64,000 nt of DNA from Aestuariivirga litoralis (GCF_003234965.1 NZ_QKVK01000009.1:62001-126000), one strand, 5' to 3'; counted from the stretch's first letter, positions 26,465 to 35,385 are shown. The notes: generated by a model from the letters alone, not told the origin. Numbers and translations: made by a program.

Positions 26465-27265
26465 ATGACGAGCCTTGTTGCCCCCGACACCATCGAAGCC
26501 TTCCGCCGTGACGGCGCCTGCGTGCTGCGCGGGGTCTTCACCGACTGGGTGCAGACATTGCGTGACGGCGTGGACCGCAACCTGGCCGCGCCGTCTGCCG
26601 ATGTGAAGATCTACCAGGGCAAGGATGGCGCCGGCCGCTTCGTCGGCGACTATTGCAACTGGGACCGCATCCCTGAATACCGCGACTTCATCTTCAATTC
26701 CGCTGCCGCCCAAATCGGCCGCGCGCTGATGGGCTCACGCCAGGTGCGGCTGTTCCACGAGCACGTGCTGGTGAAGGAGCCGGGGGCGGACGTGCCCACG
26801 CCCTGGCACCAGGACCAGCCCTACTACTGCGTGGACGGTACCGACACGGTGTCGCTGTGGATCCCGCTCGACAGCGTGCCGCGCGAGCGCACGCTGGAAT
26901 TCGTCGCCGGCTCGCACAAGTGGGGGAAGTATTTCCGCCCCGAGCGCTTCAACAAGACGGCGCTGAACGAGAATGACGGGCTCGAACCCGTGCCCGACAT
27001 CGACGGCAACCGCGACAAGTACCAGGTGCTGGGCTGGGCGCTGGAACCGGGTGACGCGGTGGCCTTCAACTACCTCACCCTCCACGGCGCGCCCGCCAAC
27101 CGGAGCAAGGTGGAGCAGCGCCGCGCCTTTTCGCTGCGGCTGATGGGTGACGATGTGCGCTTTGCGCGGCGCGAGGGCATCAACACCTCGCCGCCCTTCC
27201 GCGGCGTGACGCTGGCCCATGGCGCGGTGATGGACGCGCCGGAATTCCCGCTGCTGGCAGGCTAG
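26465..27265 (+). CDS. PhyH-family Fe(II)/2-oxoglutarate dioxygenase
   Basis: Cytoplasmic oxygenase of 266 residues in the phytanoyl-CoA hydroxylase-like family. The iron ligands are seen as His115 and Asp117 in TPWHQDQPYYCVDG and His207 in NYLTLHGAPANRS, with arginines after it (NRS and QRR) suited to bind 2-oxoglutarate. The chosen ATG at 26465 has GAGGAG about 10 bp upstream. It is divergent from dppA with a 154-bp shared gap, so it may act on the imported compound; this is inference. Family members hydroxylate many small molecules and the substrate is not known. Confidence 0.87.
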   Translation: MTSLVAPDTIEAFRRDGACVLRGVFTDWVQTLRDGVDRNLAAPSADVKIYQGKDGAGRFVGDYCNWDRIPEYRDFIFNSAAAQIGRALMGSRQVRLFHEHVLVKEPGADVPTPWHQDQPYYCVDGTDTVSLWIPLDSVPRERTLEFVAGSHKWGKYFRPERFNKTALNENDGLEPVPDIDGNRDKYQVLGWALEPGDAVAFNYLTLHGAPANRSKVEQRRAFSLRLMGDDVRFARREGINTSPPFRGVTLAHGAVMDAPEFPLLAG

Positions 27266-27290
27266 GCCAGCGCGTTCAGCGCGCGGCAAC

Positions 27291-27316
27291 AAAAAAGCCC
27301 GGCCTTGCGGCCGGGC
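27291..27316 (-). terminator. Terminator of the ATP synthase F0 operon
   Basis: On the minus strand the 8-bp stem GCCCGGCC/GGCCGGGC (27297-27316, four-base loop) is followed by six T residues (27291-27296). It is 23 bp after the atpF stop. It also separates the convergent PhyH gene. Confidence 0.85.
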
Positions 27317-27338
27317 TTCTGATTGGTGCCGGACGGGC

Positions 27339-27824
27339 TCAGTTCAGGCGGTTCTTCACCGCGGCGATCGAGTCCGAGATCAGCTCCGCGCCCTTCGAGC
27401 CCTTGGCGGCTTCGGCGGCGAGGTGATGCGAGGCGGCGATGGCGAGGTCGGTCGCCACGTTGCGCACGTCCTTGATCGCGGCGGCTTCCGCCTGGGCGAT
27501 CTTCTGCTCGGCCTGCTTGGAGCGGCGCTCCAGCGACTCCGTCAGCTTGCGGCGCGTCTCGGCGGCATATTCCTCGGCATCGGCCTTGGCGGCGGAGATG
27601 ATCGAGGCGGCCTCCTTCTCGGCGTCGAGGCGCTTCTGCTTGTATTCGGCGAGAAGCGCTTCGGCATCCTTGCGGAGCTGCGTGGCGTGATCGAGTTCCT
27701 TGCGGATCCGGTCGGCGCGGCTGTCGAGGCCCGCACCCATCTTCTTGAAGGCACCCGCATAGGCGGCGATGGCGAGGAAGATGATCAGCGCCACCAGGGC
27801 GAAGAATGTTGCGTCGAACTGCAT
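27339..27824 (-). CDS. atpF: ATP synthase F0 subunit b
   Basis: Peripheral-stalk subunit (161 residues) linking the membrane a/c part to F1. One N-terminal membrane helix (TFFALVALIIFLAIAAYAGAF, residues 5-25) is followed by a long charged amphipathic coiled coil rich in Ala, Lys and Glu. It follows the b' gene with a 12-bp gap and is the last gene of the F0 operon, ahead of a clear terminator. Alphaproteobacteria encode b and b' as separate heterodimer-forming subunits, as here. Confidence 0.94.
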   Translation of the reverse strand: MQFDATFFALVALIIFLAIAAYAGAFKKMGAGLDSRADRIRKELDHATQLRKDAEALLAEYKQKRLDAEKEAASIISAAKADAEEYAAETRRKLTESLERRSKQAEQKIAQAEAAAIKDVRNVATDLAIAASHHLAAEAAKGSKGAELISDSIAAVKNRLN

Positions 27825-27836
27825 CGTTCTTCTCCC

Positions 27837-28460
27837 TTAGCCCTTGAGCCCGGCGATGGCCTTGGCGGCATGTTCCTTGCTCACCTTGTGCCCCGTCAGT
27901 TCCGAGACGATCTCGGCGGCGGTTTCTGCCGCCACCTCGTGCACGTCCTGCATGGCCTTCGCCTTGGTGGCGGAGATGCGGCTGTCCGCCTCGGCGAGCT
28001 TCGCCGACAGCGTCTTCTCGAGGGCCGAGCGCTCGGCCTCGATCTCGGCCGCGATCCGGGAGCGGGTCTCGGTCGCGATGCCCTGCGCATTGGCGCGGGC
28101 ATCCGACAGCGACTTCTCGTAGTGCTGGATCGCCGCCTCGGTCTCGTGCTTCAGCGCCGAGGCCTTGGAGAGGTCGCTCTCGATGGCCTTGTGGCGCTTC
28201 TCGAGGACCGCCGCCATGCGCGGCAGCGCCACCTTGCTCATCAGCAGGTAGAGCAGGGCAAAGAAGATCACCAGCCAGAAGATCTGCGAGGGGAAGGAAT
28301 GCGCGTCCATCGGCGGGAAGCCGCCATGGCCGCCTTCCGCCCCCGTGCTCTCGGTGGTGTGGCCTGCTTCGCCGGCCGGGGCCGCACCTTCCTCCGCCGC
28401 TGCCGGGGCAGGGGCTTCGGTGGTGGTGGCCTGGGCGACGACCATTGTCGATTGCGACAT
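27837..28460 (-). CDS. atpG: ATP synthase F0 subunit b'
   Basis: Second peripheral-stalk subunit (207 residues). A low-complexity N-terminal extension of about 55 residues rich in Ala, Glu and Gly precedes the membrane helix (FWLVIFFALLYLLMSKVALP at about 61-80). A coiled coil of Ala, Lys, Glu and Arg follows. The order c, b', b is standard for alphaproteobacterial F0 loci. The long disordered N-terminus is longer than in many homologues, but alphaproteobacterial b' subunits often vary here. Confidence 0.93.
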   Translation of the reverse strand: MSQSTMVVAQATTTEAPAPAAAEEGAAPAGEAGHTTESTGAEGGHGGFPPMDAHSFPSQIFWLVIFFALLYLLMSKVALPRMAAVLEKRHKAIESDLSKASALKHETEAAIQHYEKSLSDARANAQGIATETRSRIAAEIEAERSALEKTLSAKLAEADSRISATKAKAMQDVHEVAAETAAEIVSELTGHKVSKEHAAKAIAGLKG

Positions 28461-28538
28461 GTCTTGAGCCTCAAAGTAGGGAAGCCTGTGCGGAGGTTCA
28501 GGCCCGCCAGGCTTCCGTTCGGTTTGCCGTGAAGGGTA

Positions 28539-28766
28539 TTAGACGGCGAACAGGAGGAGGAGGGCGACGACCAGCGAGAAGATGCCGAGGCCTTCGGCCA
28601 GGGCCGCGCCGATCAGCGCGTTGGTGAACTGGGCAGCGGCAGCGGCGGGGTTGCGGAGCGCACCCGACAGGAAGTTGCCGAAGATGTGGCCCACGCCGAT
28701 ACCGGCGCCACCCATGCCGATGCAAGCAATGCCGGCGCCGATGTACTTAGCTGCGAGCGGATCCAT
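28539..28766 (-). CDS. atpE: ATP synthase F0 subunit c
   Basis: Rotor-ring proteolipid of 75 residues forming two membrane helices joined by the polar loop RNP (38-40). Glu58 in the second helix ([14 protein letters not shown]) is the proton-carrying carboxylate. The sodium-binding residue pattern of Na+ ATP synthases is not evident, so proton coupling is expected. It is located between atpB and the b' gene, as usual. Confidence 0.96.
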   Translation of the reverse strand: MDPLAAKYIGAGIACIGMGGAGIGVGHIFGNFLSGALRNPAAAAAQFTNALIGAALAEGLGIFSLVVALLLLFAV

Positions 28767-28808
28767 TAGTCTCTCCTTGAGTTTGGTATGGATGTTGAAG
28801 TTGAAGTC

Positions 28809-29567
28809 TCAGTGATGGGTATGCAGCGCGTCGTTGAGGTAGACGCAGGTCAGGATTGCAAACACGAAGGCCTGCAGGAACGCGACCAGGAATTCGAGCG
28901 CGGTGAGCGCCACCGCCATGCCAAGCGGTGCGATGGCGCCGATGATGCCGCCAAGCCCCATCGAGGCCAGCAGAACCACGAAGCCCGCGAACACCTTCAG
29001 CACGATGTGGCCGGCCAGCATGTTGCCGAAGAGACGAAGGCCGAGCGACACCGGGCGCGACAGGAACGAGATGATCTCGATCACCGAGATGAAGGGCAGG
29101 ATCACCATCGGCACGCCCGACGGCACGAAGAGCTTGAACCAGCCGAGCCCGTGCTTGGCGATGCCGACCACCACCACGAGGGCGACGACGAACACCGCAA
29201 GCGTCGCGGTGATCACCACATGGCTGGTGACGGTGAAGAAATAGGGGAACATGCCGAGCATGTTGGCCACGAGCACGAAGGAGAAGATGGTGAAGACCAG
29301 CGGGAAGAAGGCCTTGCCCTCGTGCCCGAGCACGTTTTTCACCATGTTGTGCACGAACTCGTACCACAGTTCGCCGATCGACTGGAGCCGCCCCGGAACC
29401 AGCGCGCCGCGCGCCGCCGAGACGAGCAGGAACAGCGTGACCACCGCCACGATGATGCCCATGAACAGCGACGAGTTGGTGAAGCTGATCTCATGGCCTG
29501 CGATGTTCCAGGGGCCTGCGAGGTCATGCAGCTGGAACTGGTGGATCGGATCGATGCCTTGCGCCAA
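28809..29567 (-). CDS. atpB: ATP synthase F0 subunit a (TTG start)
   Basis: Membrane stator subunit (252 residues) that forms the proton half-channels against the c-ring. The essential arginine is Arg178 in RPVSLGLRLFGNMLAGH. Other hallmarks are LWYEFVHNMVKNVLG and the C-terminal LQAFVFAILTCVYLNDALH. The first codon is TTG at 29567; the N-terminus MAQGIDPIHQFQLH agrees with other alphaproteobacterial a subunits, and AGAGGA lies a few bases upstream within the end of atpI. No ATG gives a better start. Confidence 0.94.
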   Translation of the reverse strand: MAQGIDPIHQFQLHDLAGPWNIAGHEISFTNSSLFMGIIVAVVTLFLLVSAARGALVPGRLQSIGELWYEFVHNMVKNVLGHEGKAFFPLVFTIFSFVLVANMLGMFPYFFTVTSHVVITATLAVFVVALVVVVGIAKHGLGWFKLFVPSGVPMVILPFISVIEIISFLSRPVSLGLRLFGNMLAGHIVLKVFAGFVVLLASMGLGGIIGAIAPLGMAVALTALEFLVAFLQAFVFAILTCVYLNDALHTHH

Positions 29568-29569
29568 GG

Positions 29570-29980
29570 TCAGTCCTCTTCTTCGTCGTCGTCAGGGGCC
29601 GCTTTGGGCGGCGGTGATGAACCAAGCCGATCCTGGGCCGGGGGCACCCTGTTGGCCGCGCGGGCCAGGTTCAGGAAGCCGGCTCCGAAACCCAGGAGCA
29701 GGAAAATGATCAGGCCGAAGGGCAACGTGCCGAACAGCCAGTCGATGCCATAGCCGATGAGGCCGCCGACCAGCGTTCCGGCGGCGAATTCGCTGACCAG
29801 CTTGTAACCCCTCGCATAGGCCGAGGCGTCCTGAAGGGTGGTCTGCGGCTTCGCACTTTCGGCCTGCTCCTGGCGCTCCGCCGCGATGCGGCCGGAGAGA
29901 TCCTTGAGACGTGCCGAGAGGTCGCCCAGCTCGGGATCGGAAGAACCCTGTTTCGGCCTCTCGTCGCTAGGTTTCGTCAT
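29570..29980 (-). CDS. atpI: ATP synthase-associated protein AtpI
   Basis: Small membrane protein (136 residues) of the AtpI/Atp1 family, proposed to help c-ring assembly or Mg2+ handling. The ATG at 29980 follows a GGAGG site at 8-9 bp. After a charged N-terminus (SARLKDLSGRIAAERQEQAE) come two helices: FAAGTLVGGLIGYGIDWLFG and PFGLIIFLLLGFGAGFLNLA. It ends in an acidic tail of Asp/Glu. It is the first gene of the F0 operon and is 2 bp from atpB. Confidence 0.9.
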   Translation of the reverse strand: MTKPSDERPKQGSSDPELGDLSARLKDLSGRIAAERQEQAESAKPQTTLQDASAYARGYKLVSEFAAGTLVGGLIGYGIDWLFGTLPFGLIIFLLLGFGAGFLNLARAANRVPPAQDRLGSSPPPKAAPDDDEEED

Positions 29981-30043
29981 GCTGACAGACCTCCAGACAA
30001 ACGGCGGGCGCGCTCGGAAATTCTTCCCTTCCAAAGCGGGCGC

Positions 30044-30072
30044 ACCATAGTTGCGGGTCAAAAATGTGTCAA
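30044..30072 (-). promoter_or_regulatory. Sigma70-type promoter of the atp F0 operon
   Basis: On the minus strand TTGACA (30067-30072), 17 bp, TATGGT (30044-30049). Transcription would begin about 55 bp before the atpI ATG. The -35 is a perfect consensus and the spacing is optimal. The rest of the 230-bp gap up to 30210 is AT-richer and shows nothing else recognisable. Confidence 0.75.
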
Positions 30073-30210
30073 GAAATGGATTTGTCTTTTAAGTATATGA
30101 TACGAAAGGGGTAATTGCCTTCCGGGCAGGCTGCGGCGATTCGCGCTCCGGAAACGTCGGAAAAGCCGGACTGAGTCCGATTGCAGCCGCCCCGCGCCGG
30201 GCGCCGGAGG

Positions 30211-30531
30211 TCAGCGATCCTCGGGTGCGAGATGCCTGATGCGGTCCACATGCGCGGCGATGTCTTCCCGGGTGAAGGGGCTGTGCACACGCCGCGTGGA
30301 GGCAGGCTGGTTGGTCAGTCCCAGCTTCTCCTCCGGCCGCCAGGATTGCCTGGGCCGGATCGGCCGTGGCGCGAAGCCGCCGCCGCAGGTGGGGCAGACA
30401 TTGTGCAGCACCGTTTCGGCGCAGGCGGCGCAATAGGTGCACTCGTAGCTGCAGATTCGCGCCTCCCTCGACTGGGGCGGCAGGTCCTTGTCGCAGAGTT
30501 CGCAATTGGGGCGGAGTTCAAGCATGGTCAT
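30211..30531 (-). CDS. DUF1272 cysteine-rich protein
   Basis: Small cytoplasmic protein (106 residues from the ATG at 30531; MTMLELRPNCELCDK). Eight or more cysteines are arranged as zinc-ribbon-like pairs: CELC, CSYECTYCAAC and CPTCGGGF. This is the DUF1272 family, whose function is not known; zinc binding is likely. A second ATG at 30525 (MLELRPNC) is used in most homologues. A C-terminal tail (EDIAAHVDRIRHLAPEDR) goes beyond the usual domain. It lies between the HAD gene and the atp promoter region. Confidence 0.85.
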   Translation of the reverse strand: MTMLELRPNCELCDKDLPPQSREARICSYECTYCAACAETVLHNVCPTCGGGFAPRPIRPRQSWRPEEKLGLTNQPASTRRVHSPFTREDIAAHVDRIRHLAPEDR

Positions 30532-30599
30532 CTCCCGGGCCGAGCCGATCCTTGCACGTGCCGTGGTTGCGGTCACCGGCCTTCCGGCCCCGGCGGCGC

Positions 30600-31196
30600 T
30601 CAGAGCACGCCCAGCGCCGCCAGATCCCGCCGCAGTTCGCCGGGCGAGGTGAAGTGAATGGCCTTCATGCCGACGTCCTCGGCGCCGCGGACGTTCTTCA
30701 GGCTGTCGTCGATGAACACGCAGTCGGGGGCGGCGAGACCGTTGCGGTCCAGCAGCACGCGGTAGATGGCGGGGTCGGGCTTCAGCAGGCGCTCGTCTCC
30801 CGAGACCACGATGTCGCGGAAGGTTGAGAGGAAGGGGAAGCGCGTCACGGTTTCCTGGAATTTGTCCTGGTTGAAGTTGGTGATGGCGTAGAGCGGCACG
30901 CCGCGCTGCTGCAACTCGGCGAGGATCGCCACCGTGCCCTCGATCGGCCCCAGCACCGTCTCGTGCCAGCGCAGGTCATAGGCGGCGATGGCCTCGGCAT
31001 GCTCGGGGAAGCGCCGGCTCAGCAGCGCCACCGCCTCGCCGAAGCTGCGGCCGCGGTCCTGCTCGATGTTCCAGTCGGAATTGCAGACGTGGGTGATGAA
31101 CCACTCGACCTCGTCCTCCGTCGCGAAGATCTTGCGATAGAGGGCGCGCGGCTCCCAGTGGACCAGCACGTTGCCGATGTCGAAGACGACGTTCAT
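30600..31196 (-). CDS. HAD-superfamily IA hydrolase
   Basis: Cytoplasmic HAD phosphatase of 198 residues. Motif I is VVFDIGNVLVHW (Asp6 and a Gly-Asn in place of the second Asp), which is typical of the YihX/epoxide-hydrolase N-terminal-like group. Motif II is YAITNFNQDKF, and motif IV is CVFIDDSLKNVRGAEDVG. YihX acts on alpha-glucose-1-phosphate, but substrate specificity is not inferable here. It lies 7 bp downstream of smc on the same strand and may be co-transcribed with it. Confidence 0.88.
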   Translation of the reverse strand: MNVVFDIGNVLVHWEPRALYRKIFATEDEVEWFITHVCNSDWNIEQDRGRSFGEAVALLSRRFPEHAEAIAAYDLRWHETVLGPIEGTVAILAELQQRGVPLYAITNFNQDKFQETVTRFPFLSTFRDIVVSGDERLLKPDPAIYRVLLDRNGLAAPDCVFIDDSLKNVRGAEDVGMKAIHFTSPGELRRDLAALGVL

Positions 31197-31203
31197 CGGC
31201 GCG

Positions 31204-34200
31204 TCACGCCGCCGACTGGGCGTCCACCATGCCTTCGGCTTCGGCGAGGTTCACCGACACCAGCTGCGACACGCCGCGCTCCAGCATGGTGACGCCGAAC
31301 AGGCGGTGCATGCGGGCCATGGTGAGTGCGTGGTGGGTGATGATCAGGAAGCGCGTCTCGGTGCGCTCCAGCATCGCGTCGAGCAGGTTGCAGAAGCGTT
31401 CGACGTTGTGGTCGTCGAGCGGCGCGTCGACTTCGTCCAGCACGCAGATGGGCGAGGGGTTCGTGAGGAACACCGCGAAGATCAGCGCCATGGCGGTCAG
31501 CGTCTGCTCGCCGCCCGAAAGCAGGCTCAGCGTGGTCGGCTTCTTGCCCGGCGGGTTGGCGATGAGTTCGAGGCCGGCTTCCAGCGGATCGTCGGACTCG
31601 ATCAGCTGCAGCTCCGCCTTGCCGCCGCCGAACAGCGTGGTGAACAGCTCGGAGAACTTCTGGTTCACCGTCTCGAAGGCATCGACCAGGCGCTGGCGGC
31701 CCTCGCGGTTGAGGCTCGAAATGCCGCCACGCAGCTTGTTGATGGCCTGGATCAGGTCATCGCGTTCCTTGACGAGGCCCTCGAGCTGCTTGGCAACCTC
31801 TTCCGCCTCTTCGTCGGCCCGCAGGTTGACGCCGCCAAGCCGCTCGCGGTCCTCGCGCAGGCCCTGCAGCTTGCGCTCGATGTCGTGCCACTCCATCAGC
31901 TGCTCGGGGTCGAGGCCGGTGGCGGAGATCACCTCATCGGGCGCGCAGTTCAGCGCCTCGGTGATGCGCTGCTCGCATTCGGCGAGCCGCGCTGTGCTGG
32001 CTTCAAGGCGCGCACCAAGGCGGGCATGCTCCTCGCGCGCGGCGGAAAGCAGCTCCTGCACGGCGCGCAGGTCCTGGTCGGCCTGGCGCACGTCGTTCTC
32101 GGCGGTCTGCAGCGCGTCGGATGCAGCCTTCTTCTCCTGCTCGGCCTCGGCCAGCGTGTTCATCAGCTTCAGGCGGCGGTCGGCCAGGAGCTGCGGCAGC
32201 TCGGACAGCTCGATGATGGCGGCGCGCGTCTCTTCGGCGCGCGCGGTCAGCTGCTCGGTCTGCTCATTGGCGCGGGCCGCGCGCGAGGTCCACTGCGCGA
32301 TCTCGGCCTCGATGGCGCGGATGCGGTCGGTGCGGGCGCGCGCCTCGCGTTCGAGGCCGTCATGCTTCGCGCGCGCCTCGGCATAGGCGGCGCGTTCGCT
32401 GTTCACCGTGTTGCGGAGTTCGTTCAGCTCGATCTGCAGGTCGTCGAGGACGGGAAGCTCGGCGGCCTCGGCGGATGATTCTTCAAGACGTGCGCGGGCC
32501 TCTTCGAGGGCTTCCTCGATGCGGCGCTGCGCTTCGTCCAGCGCGCTGGTCTGGGCGAGGCGCTCGGAGACCTGGCGTTCATGCTGCGTCAGCGCGCGGC
32601 GGGCGAAGTCGACGGCGGAAACGGCGGCACGGTGGCCCTCGCGCTTCTCGCGCTCGAGGCGGGTGGCGGTCTCGATGGCGGCGCGCGCCGCCTCGAAATG
32701 GCCCTGTGCTTCCTCAGCGGCGGCGATGGCCTGTTCCATCTCGACTTCCAGCGAGGCGAGGCGGTTCTTCTCGGCCAGGCGCTTGGCGGCGGCACTCGGC
32801 GCATCGGCGGCGGCGGTGAAGCCATCCCAGCGCCACACGTCGCCCTCGCGGCTCACCAGCCGCTGGCCGGGCTTCAGCTGCGGCTGCAGCGCCTGGCCCA
32901 GCGCCTTGGAGACAACACCGATATGCGACAGGCGGCGCTGCAGGGCAGGGGGTGCGAGCACGAAATTGATGAGCGGCTCCGCCCCTTCGGGAAGGGCCGC
33001 GGTTTCGGGCAGCGGCGGCAGGCCGCGCCAGTGCACGGGTGCGCCTTCATCGCCCGAGGCATCGAGATCGTCGCCCAATGCCGCACCCAGCGCGGTTTCG
33101 AAGCCGGTCTCGACGCTGATCTGGTCGAGGAGCGACGGCCACAGGTCGCCACCGCCGGCCTTGAGCAGGTTGGTGAGCGTGCGGACTTCCGTCTGCAGCC
33201 GGTCGGCCTTGCGGCGGGCATCGTCATGGGCGGCGCGGGCGTCGCCTTCCGCGGCGCGCGCGGCGCGCACCGCACCTTCCGCCTCGGTGACGTGATATTC
33301 GAATTCGGCGGCCTGCTCCACGGCATGTTCGACGGCGGCGGTGAGCTTGTCGCCATCACCTTCGACATTGTAGCGGGCGAGGAGGTCGTTGCGCCTGGCC
33401 ACCGTCTCGGCCAGCTCACGGTCGAGGCGGGCGACGCGGTTCTTGTGTTCCTCGATGGCGCGCAGGATGGCGTTGCGGCGGGCGGAGAGTTCGGAGAGGC
33501 GCGAGGCGGCCTGGTCCGCGGCTTCCTGCGCACGTGCCAGCGCATCGGCGGCGGATTGCAGCGCCACGGCGGCCTCGGCGCGGATGTCGTCGTCCGAGCC
33601 CTGCGAAGACTTCAGCGTCTCGCCTTCCTCGGCAAGGCGGGTGAGCACGCGGTCGGTGTCGTTGAGCAGTTCCTGCTCGCGCTGCAGGTCGGAATTGATC
33701 TGCGCGATGCGCTGGTCAAGCTCCTTGCGGCGTTCGCCGGCACGGCGCTCTTCCTCGTCCAGCACGTTGCGCTCATGGCTCACGCGCTGCAGCACCGCGG
33801 CGCGCACCGCCTCCTGCTCGCGCAAGCTGGGCAGCTTCTCGCCCAGGTCGTCGCGCTGGCGCAGCTTCTCGGAGGCGCCACGGGTGTGCTCGGCCAGCAC
33901 GCGCGTGGCTTCATCGAGGGCTGCCGCATCGCGCTGCGAGGCTTCCGCCGTCTCGCGCCAGTTGACATAGAGCCCCATGGCCTCGAGCCGGCGGATCTCG
34001 CCCGACAGGCCCTTGTACTTGGTCGCCTGCCGCGCCTGGCGCTTCAGGCTGTTGAGCTGGGTTTCGAGCTGCGAGGTGACGTCGTCGAGGCGGGTGAGAT
34101 TGGTCTCCGCCGCCTTGAGCTTCAGCTCCGCCTCATGGCGCCGCGTGTGAAGCCCGGTGATGCCCGCCGCTTCTTCGAGGATGAGGCGCCTCGCCTGCGG

Positions 34201-34668
34201 CTTGGCATTGATGATCTCGCCGATCTGCCCCTGCCGCACGAGGGCGGGCGAGCGCGAGCCGGTGGAGGCATCGGCGAAGAGCAGCTGCACGTCACGCGCG
34301 CGCACGTCCTTGCCGTTGATGCGGTAGGCCGAGCCTTCCTCGCGCTCGATGCGACGCGAGATTTCCAGCGTCTCCTGGTCCTGGTACTGCGGCGGGGCCG
34401 AGCCGTCGTCGTTCGACATGGTGACCACGACTTCCGCCATGTTGCGGGCGGGCCGCTGCGTGGTGCCGGAAAAGATCACGTCGTCCATGCCCGAGGCGCG
34501 CATCGACTTGTAGGAGCTTTCGCCCATCACCCAGCGCAGCGCCTCGAGCAGGTTCGACTTGCCGCAGCCATTGGGGCCGACGACGCCGGTGAGGCCGGGC
34601 TCGATCAAAAGGTCGGTTGGCTCCACGAAGGATTTGAATCCCGAAAGCCGCAGCCGTGTGAACTTCAT
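31204..34668 (-). CDS. smc: Chromosome segregation protein SMC
   Basis: Chromosome-organising ATPase of 1154 residues acting with ScpAB on the nucleoid. Walker A GPNGCGKSN is at 31-39 in the N-terminal head. Two long coiled coils flank a hinge (about residues 500-640, with VSREGDVWRWDGF). The C-terminal head carries the signature LLSGGEQTLTAMALIFA and Walker B PICVLDEVDAPLDDHNVERF. Length and domain order are canonical. It lies upstream of the HAD gene and 37 bp downstream of the dsbA-like gene; the smc-dsbA-DUF721-mutY cluster is common in Rhizobiales. Confidence 0.96.
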   Translation of the reverse strand: MKFTRLRLSGFKSFVEPTDLLIEPGLTGVVGPNGCGKSNLLEALRWVMGESSYKSMRASGMDDVIFSGTTQRPARNMAEVVVTMSNDDGSAPPQYQDQETLEISRRIEREEGSAYRINGKDVRARDVQLLFADASTGSRSPALVRQGQIGEIINAKPQARRLILEEAAGITGLHTRRHEAELKLKAAETNLTRLDDVTSQLETQLNSLKRQARQATKYKGLSGEIRRLEAMGLYVNWRETAEASQRDAAALDEATRVLAEHTRGASEKLRQRDDLGEKLPSLREQEAVRAAVLQRVSHERNVLDEEERRAGERRKELDQRIAQINSDLQREQELLNDTDRVLTRLAEEGETLKSSQGSDDDIRAEAAVALQSAADALARAQEAADQAASRLSELSARRNAILRAIEEHKNRVARLDRELAETVARRNDLLARYNVEGDGDKLTAAVEHAVEQAAEFEYHVTEAEGAVRAARAAEGDARAAHDDARRKADRLQTEVRTLTNLLKAGGGDLWPSLLDQISVETGFETALGAALGDDLDASGDEGAPVHWRGLPPLPETAALPEGAEPLINFVLAPPALQRRLSHIGVVSKALGQALQPQLKPGQRLVSREGDVWRWDGFTAAADAPSAAAKRLAEKNRLASLEVEMEQAIAAAEEAQGHFEAARAAIETATRLEREKREGHRAAVSAVDFARRALTQHERQVSERLAQTSALDEAQRRIEEALEEARARLEESSAEAAELPVLDDLQIELNELRNTVNSERAAYAEARAKHDGLEREARARTDRIRAIEAEIAQWTSRAARANEQTEQLTARAEETRAAIIELSELPQLLADRRLKLMNTLAEAEQEKKAASDALQTAENDVRQADQDLRAVQELLSAAREEHARLGARLEASTARLAECEQRITEALNCAPDEVISATGLDPEQLMEWHDIERKLQGLREDRERLGGVNLRADEEAEEVAKQLEGLVKERDDLIQAINKLRGGISSLNREGRQRLVDAFETVNQKFSELFTTLFGGGKAELQLIESDDPLEAGLELIANPPGKKPTTLSLLSGGEQTLTAMALIFAVFLTNPSPICVLDEVDAPLDDHNVERFCNLLDAMLERTETRFLIITHHALTMARMHRLFGVTMLERGVSQLVSVNLAEAEGMVDAQSAA

Positions 34669-34705
34669 CTTGAGCCCTTGCCCCTTTATGCCGGTCGACA
34701 GCTCA

Positions 34706-35341
34706 TCAGAGCTGCTTGTCGATCTCGGCCTTCATGTTGTCGTAGGTGATCTCGCCTTCGAACGGCACGCCGTTGATGAAGAAGGTCGGCGTGCCCTTGA
34801 CGCCGAACTTCACGCCGCCGTCGCGGATTTCCATGATGCCCTTGGCCAGCTTCTCGTCACGCAGCGTGGCGTCGAACTTCTCCTGGGTGAAGCCCGCCTG
34901 CTTGGCGATGTTGAGGAGGCCATTGGCGGGGTCCTGCGCCCAGGTCTGGAGCGTGTCGAAAAACACGTCGAGCAGCGGGAAATAGGATTCCTTCGGCGCC
35001 GCGCGGGCGATCATGAAGGCGGCCAGTGCCGGGTCGTTCAGCGGGAATTCGCGGAAGACGAAGCGGATCTTCTTGTTGTCGATGTAGTCGGCCTTGAGCT
35101 TCGGCCAGACGTCCTTGTGGAAGGCGGCGCAATGCGGGCAGGTGGCCGAGGCATATTCGACGATCGTGACCTTGGTGGCGCCTTCGTCGGCGCCCAGCGC
35201 CATGTCGCCCAGCGCCGGCGGCTTGAGGAGTTCCGCAACGTCAACCGGCTTTGCAGCCTCCTGGGCGAGTGCGGGGGCCACGGCGAGGCCGGCAACTGCG
35301 GCACCGGCGAGCAGAATCGAGCGGCGGGAAAGCGTCTTCAT
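34706..35341 (-). CDS. Periplasmic thiol:disulfide interchange protein, DsbA/thioredoxin-like
   Basis: Exported oxidoreductase of 211 residues. The leader MKTLSRRSILLAGAAVAGLA holds a twin-arginine (SRRSIL), so Tat export is possible; cleavage is likely after ALA near residue 26. The redox centre CPHC is Cys68-Cys71 in YASATCPHCAAFHKD, the same dipeptide (PH) as DsbA. The cis-Pro loop is in VKGTPTFFINGV. It belongs to the DsbA/ScoC-type thioredoxin-like group. It is next to DUF721 and smc. Confidence 0.9.
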   Translation of the reverse strand: MKTLSRRSILLAGAAVAGLAVAPALAQEAAKPVDVAELLKPPALGDMALGADEGATKVTIVEYASATCPHCAAFHKDVWPKLKADYIDNKKIRFVFREFPLNDPALAAFMIARAAPKESYFPLLDVFFDTLQTWAQDPANGLLNIAKQAGFTQEKFDATLRDEKLAKGIMEIRDGGVKFGVKGTPTFFINGVPFEGEITYDNMKAEIDKQL

Positions 35342-35385
35342 GATCTGTTTACCTACTAGATGTTGGGGGTTGAAACAAAAGGGAA

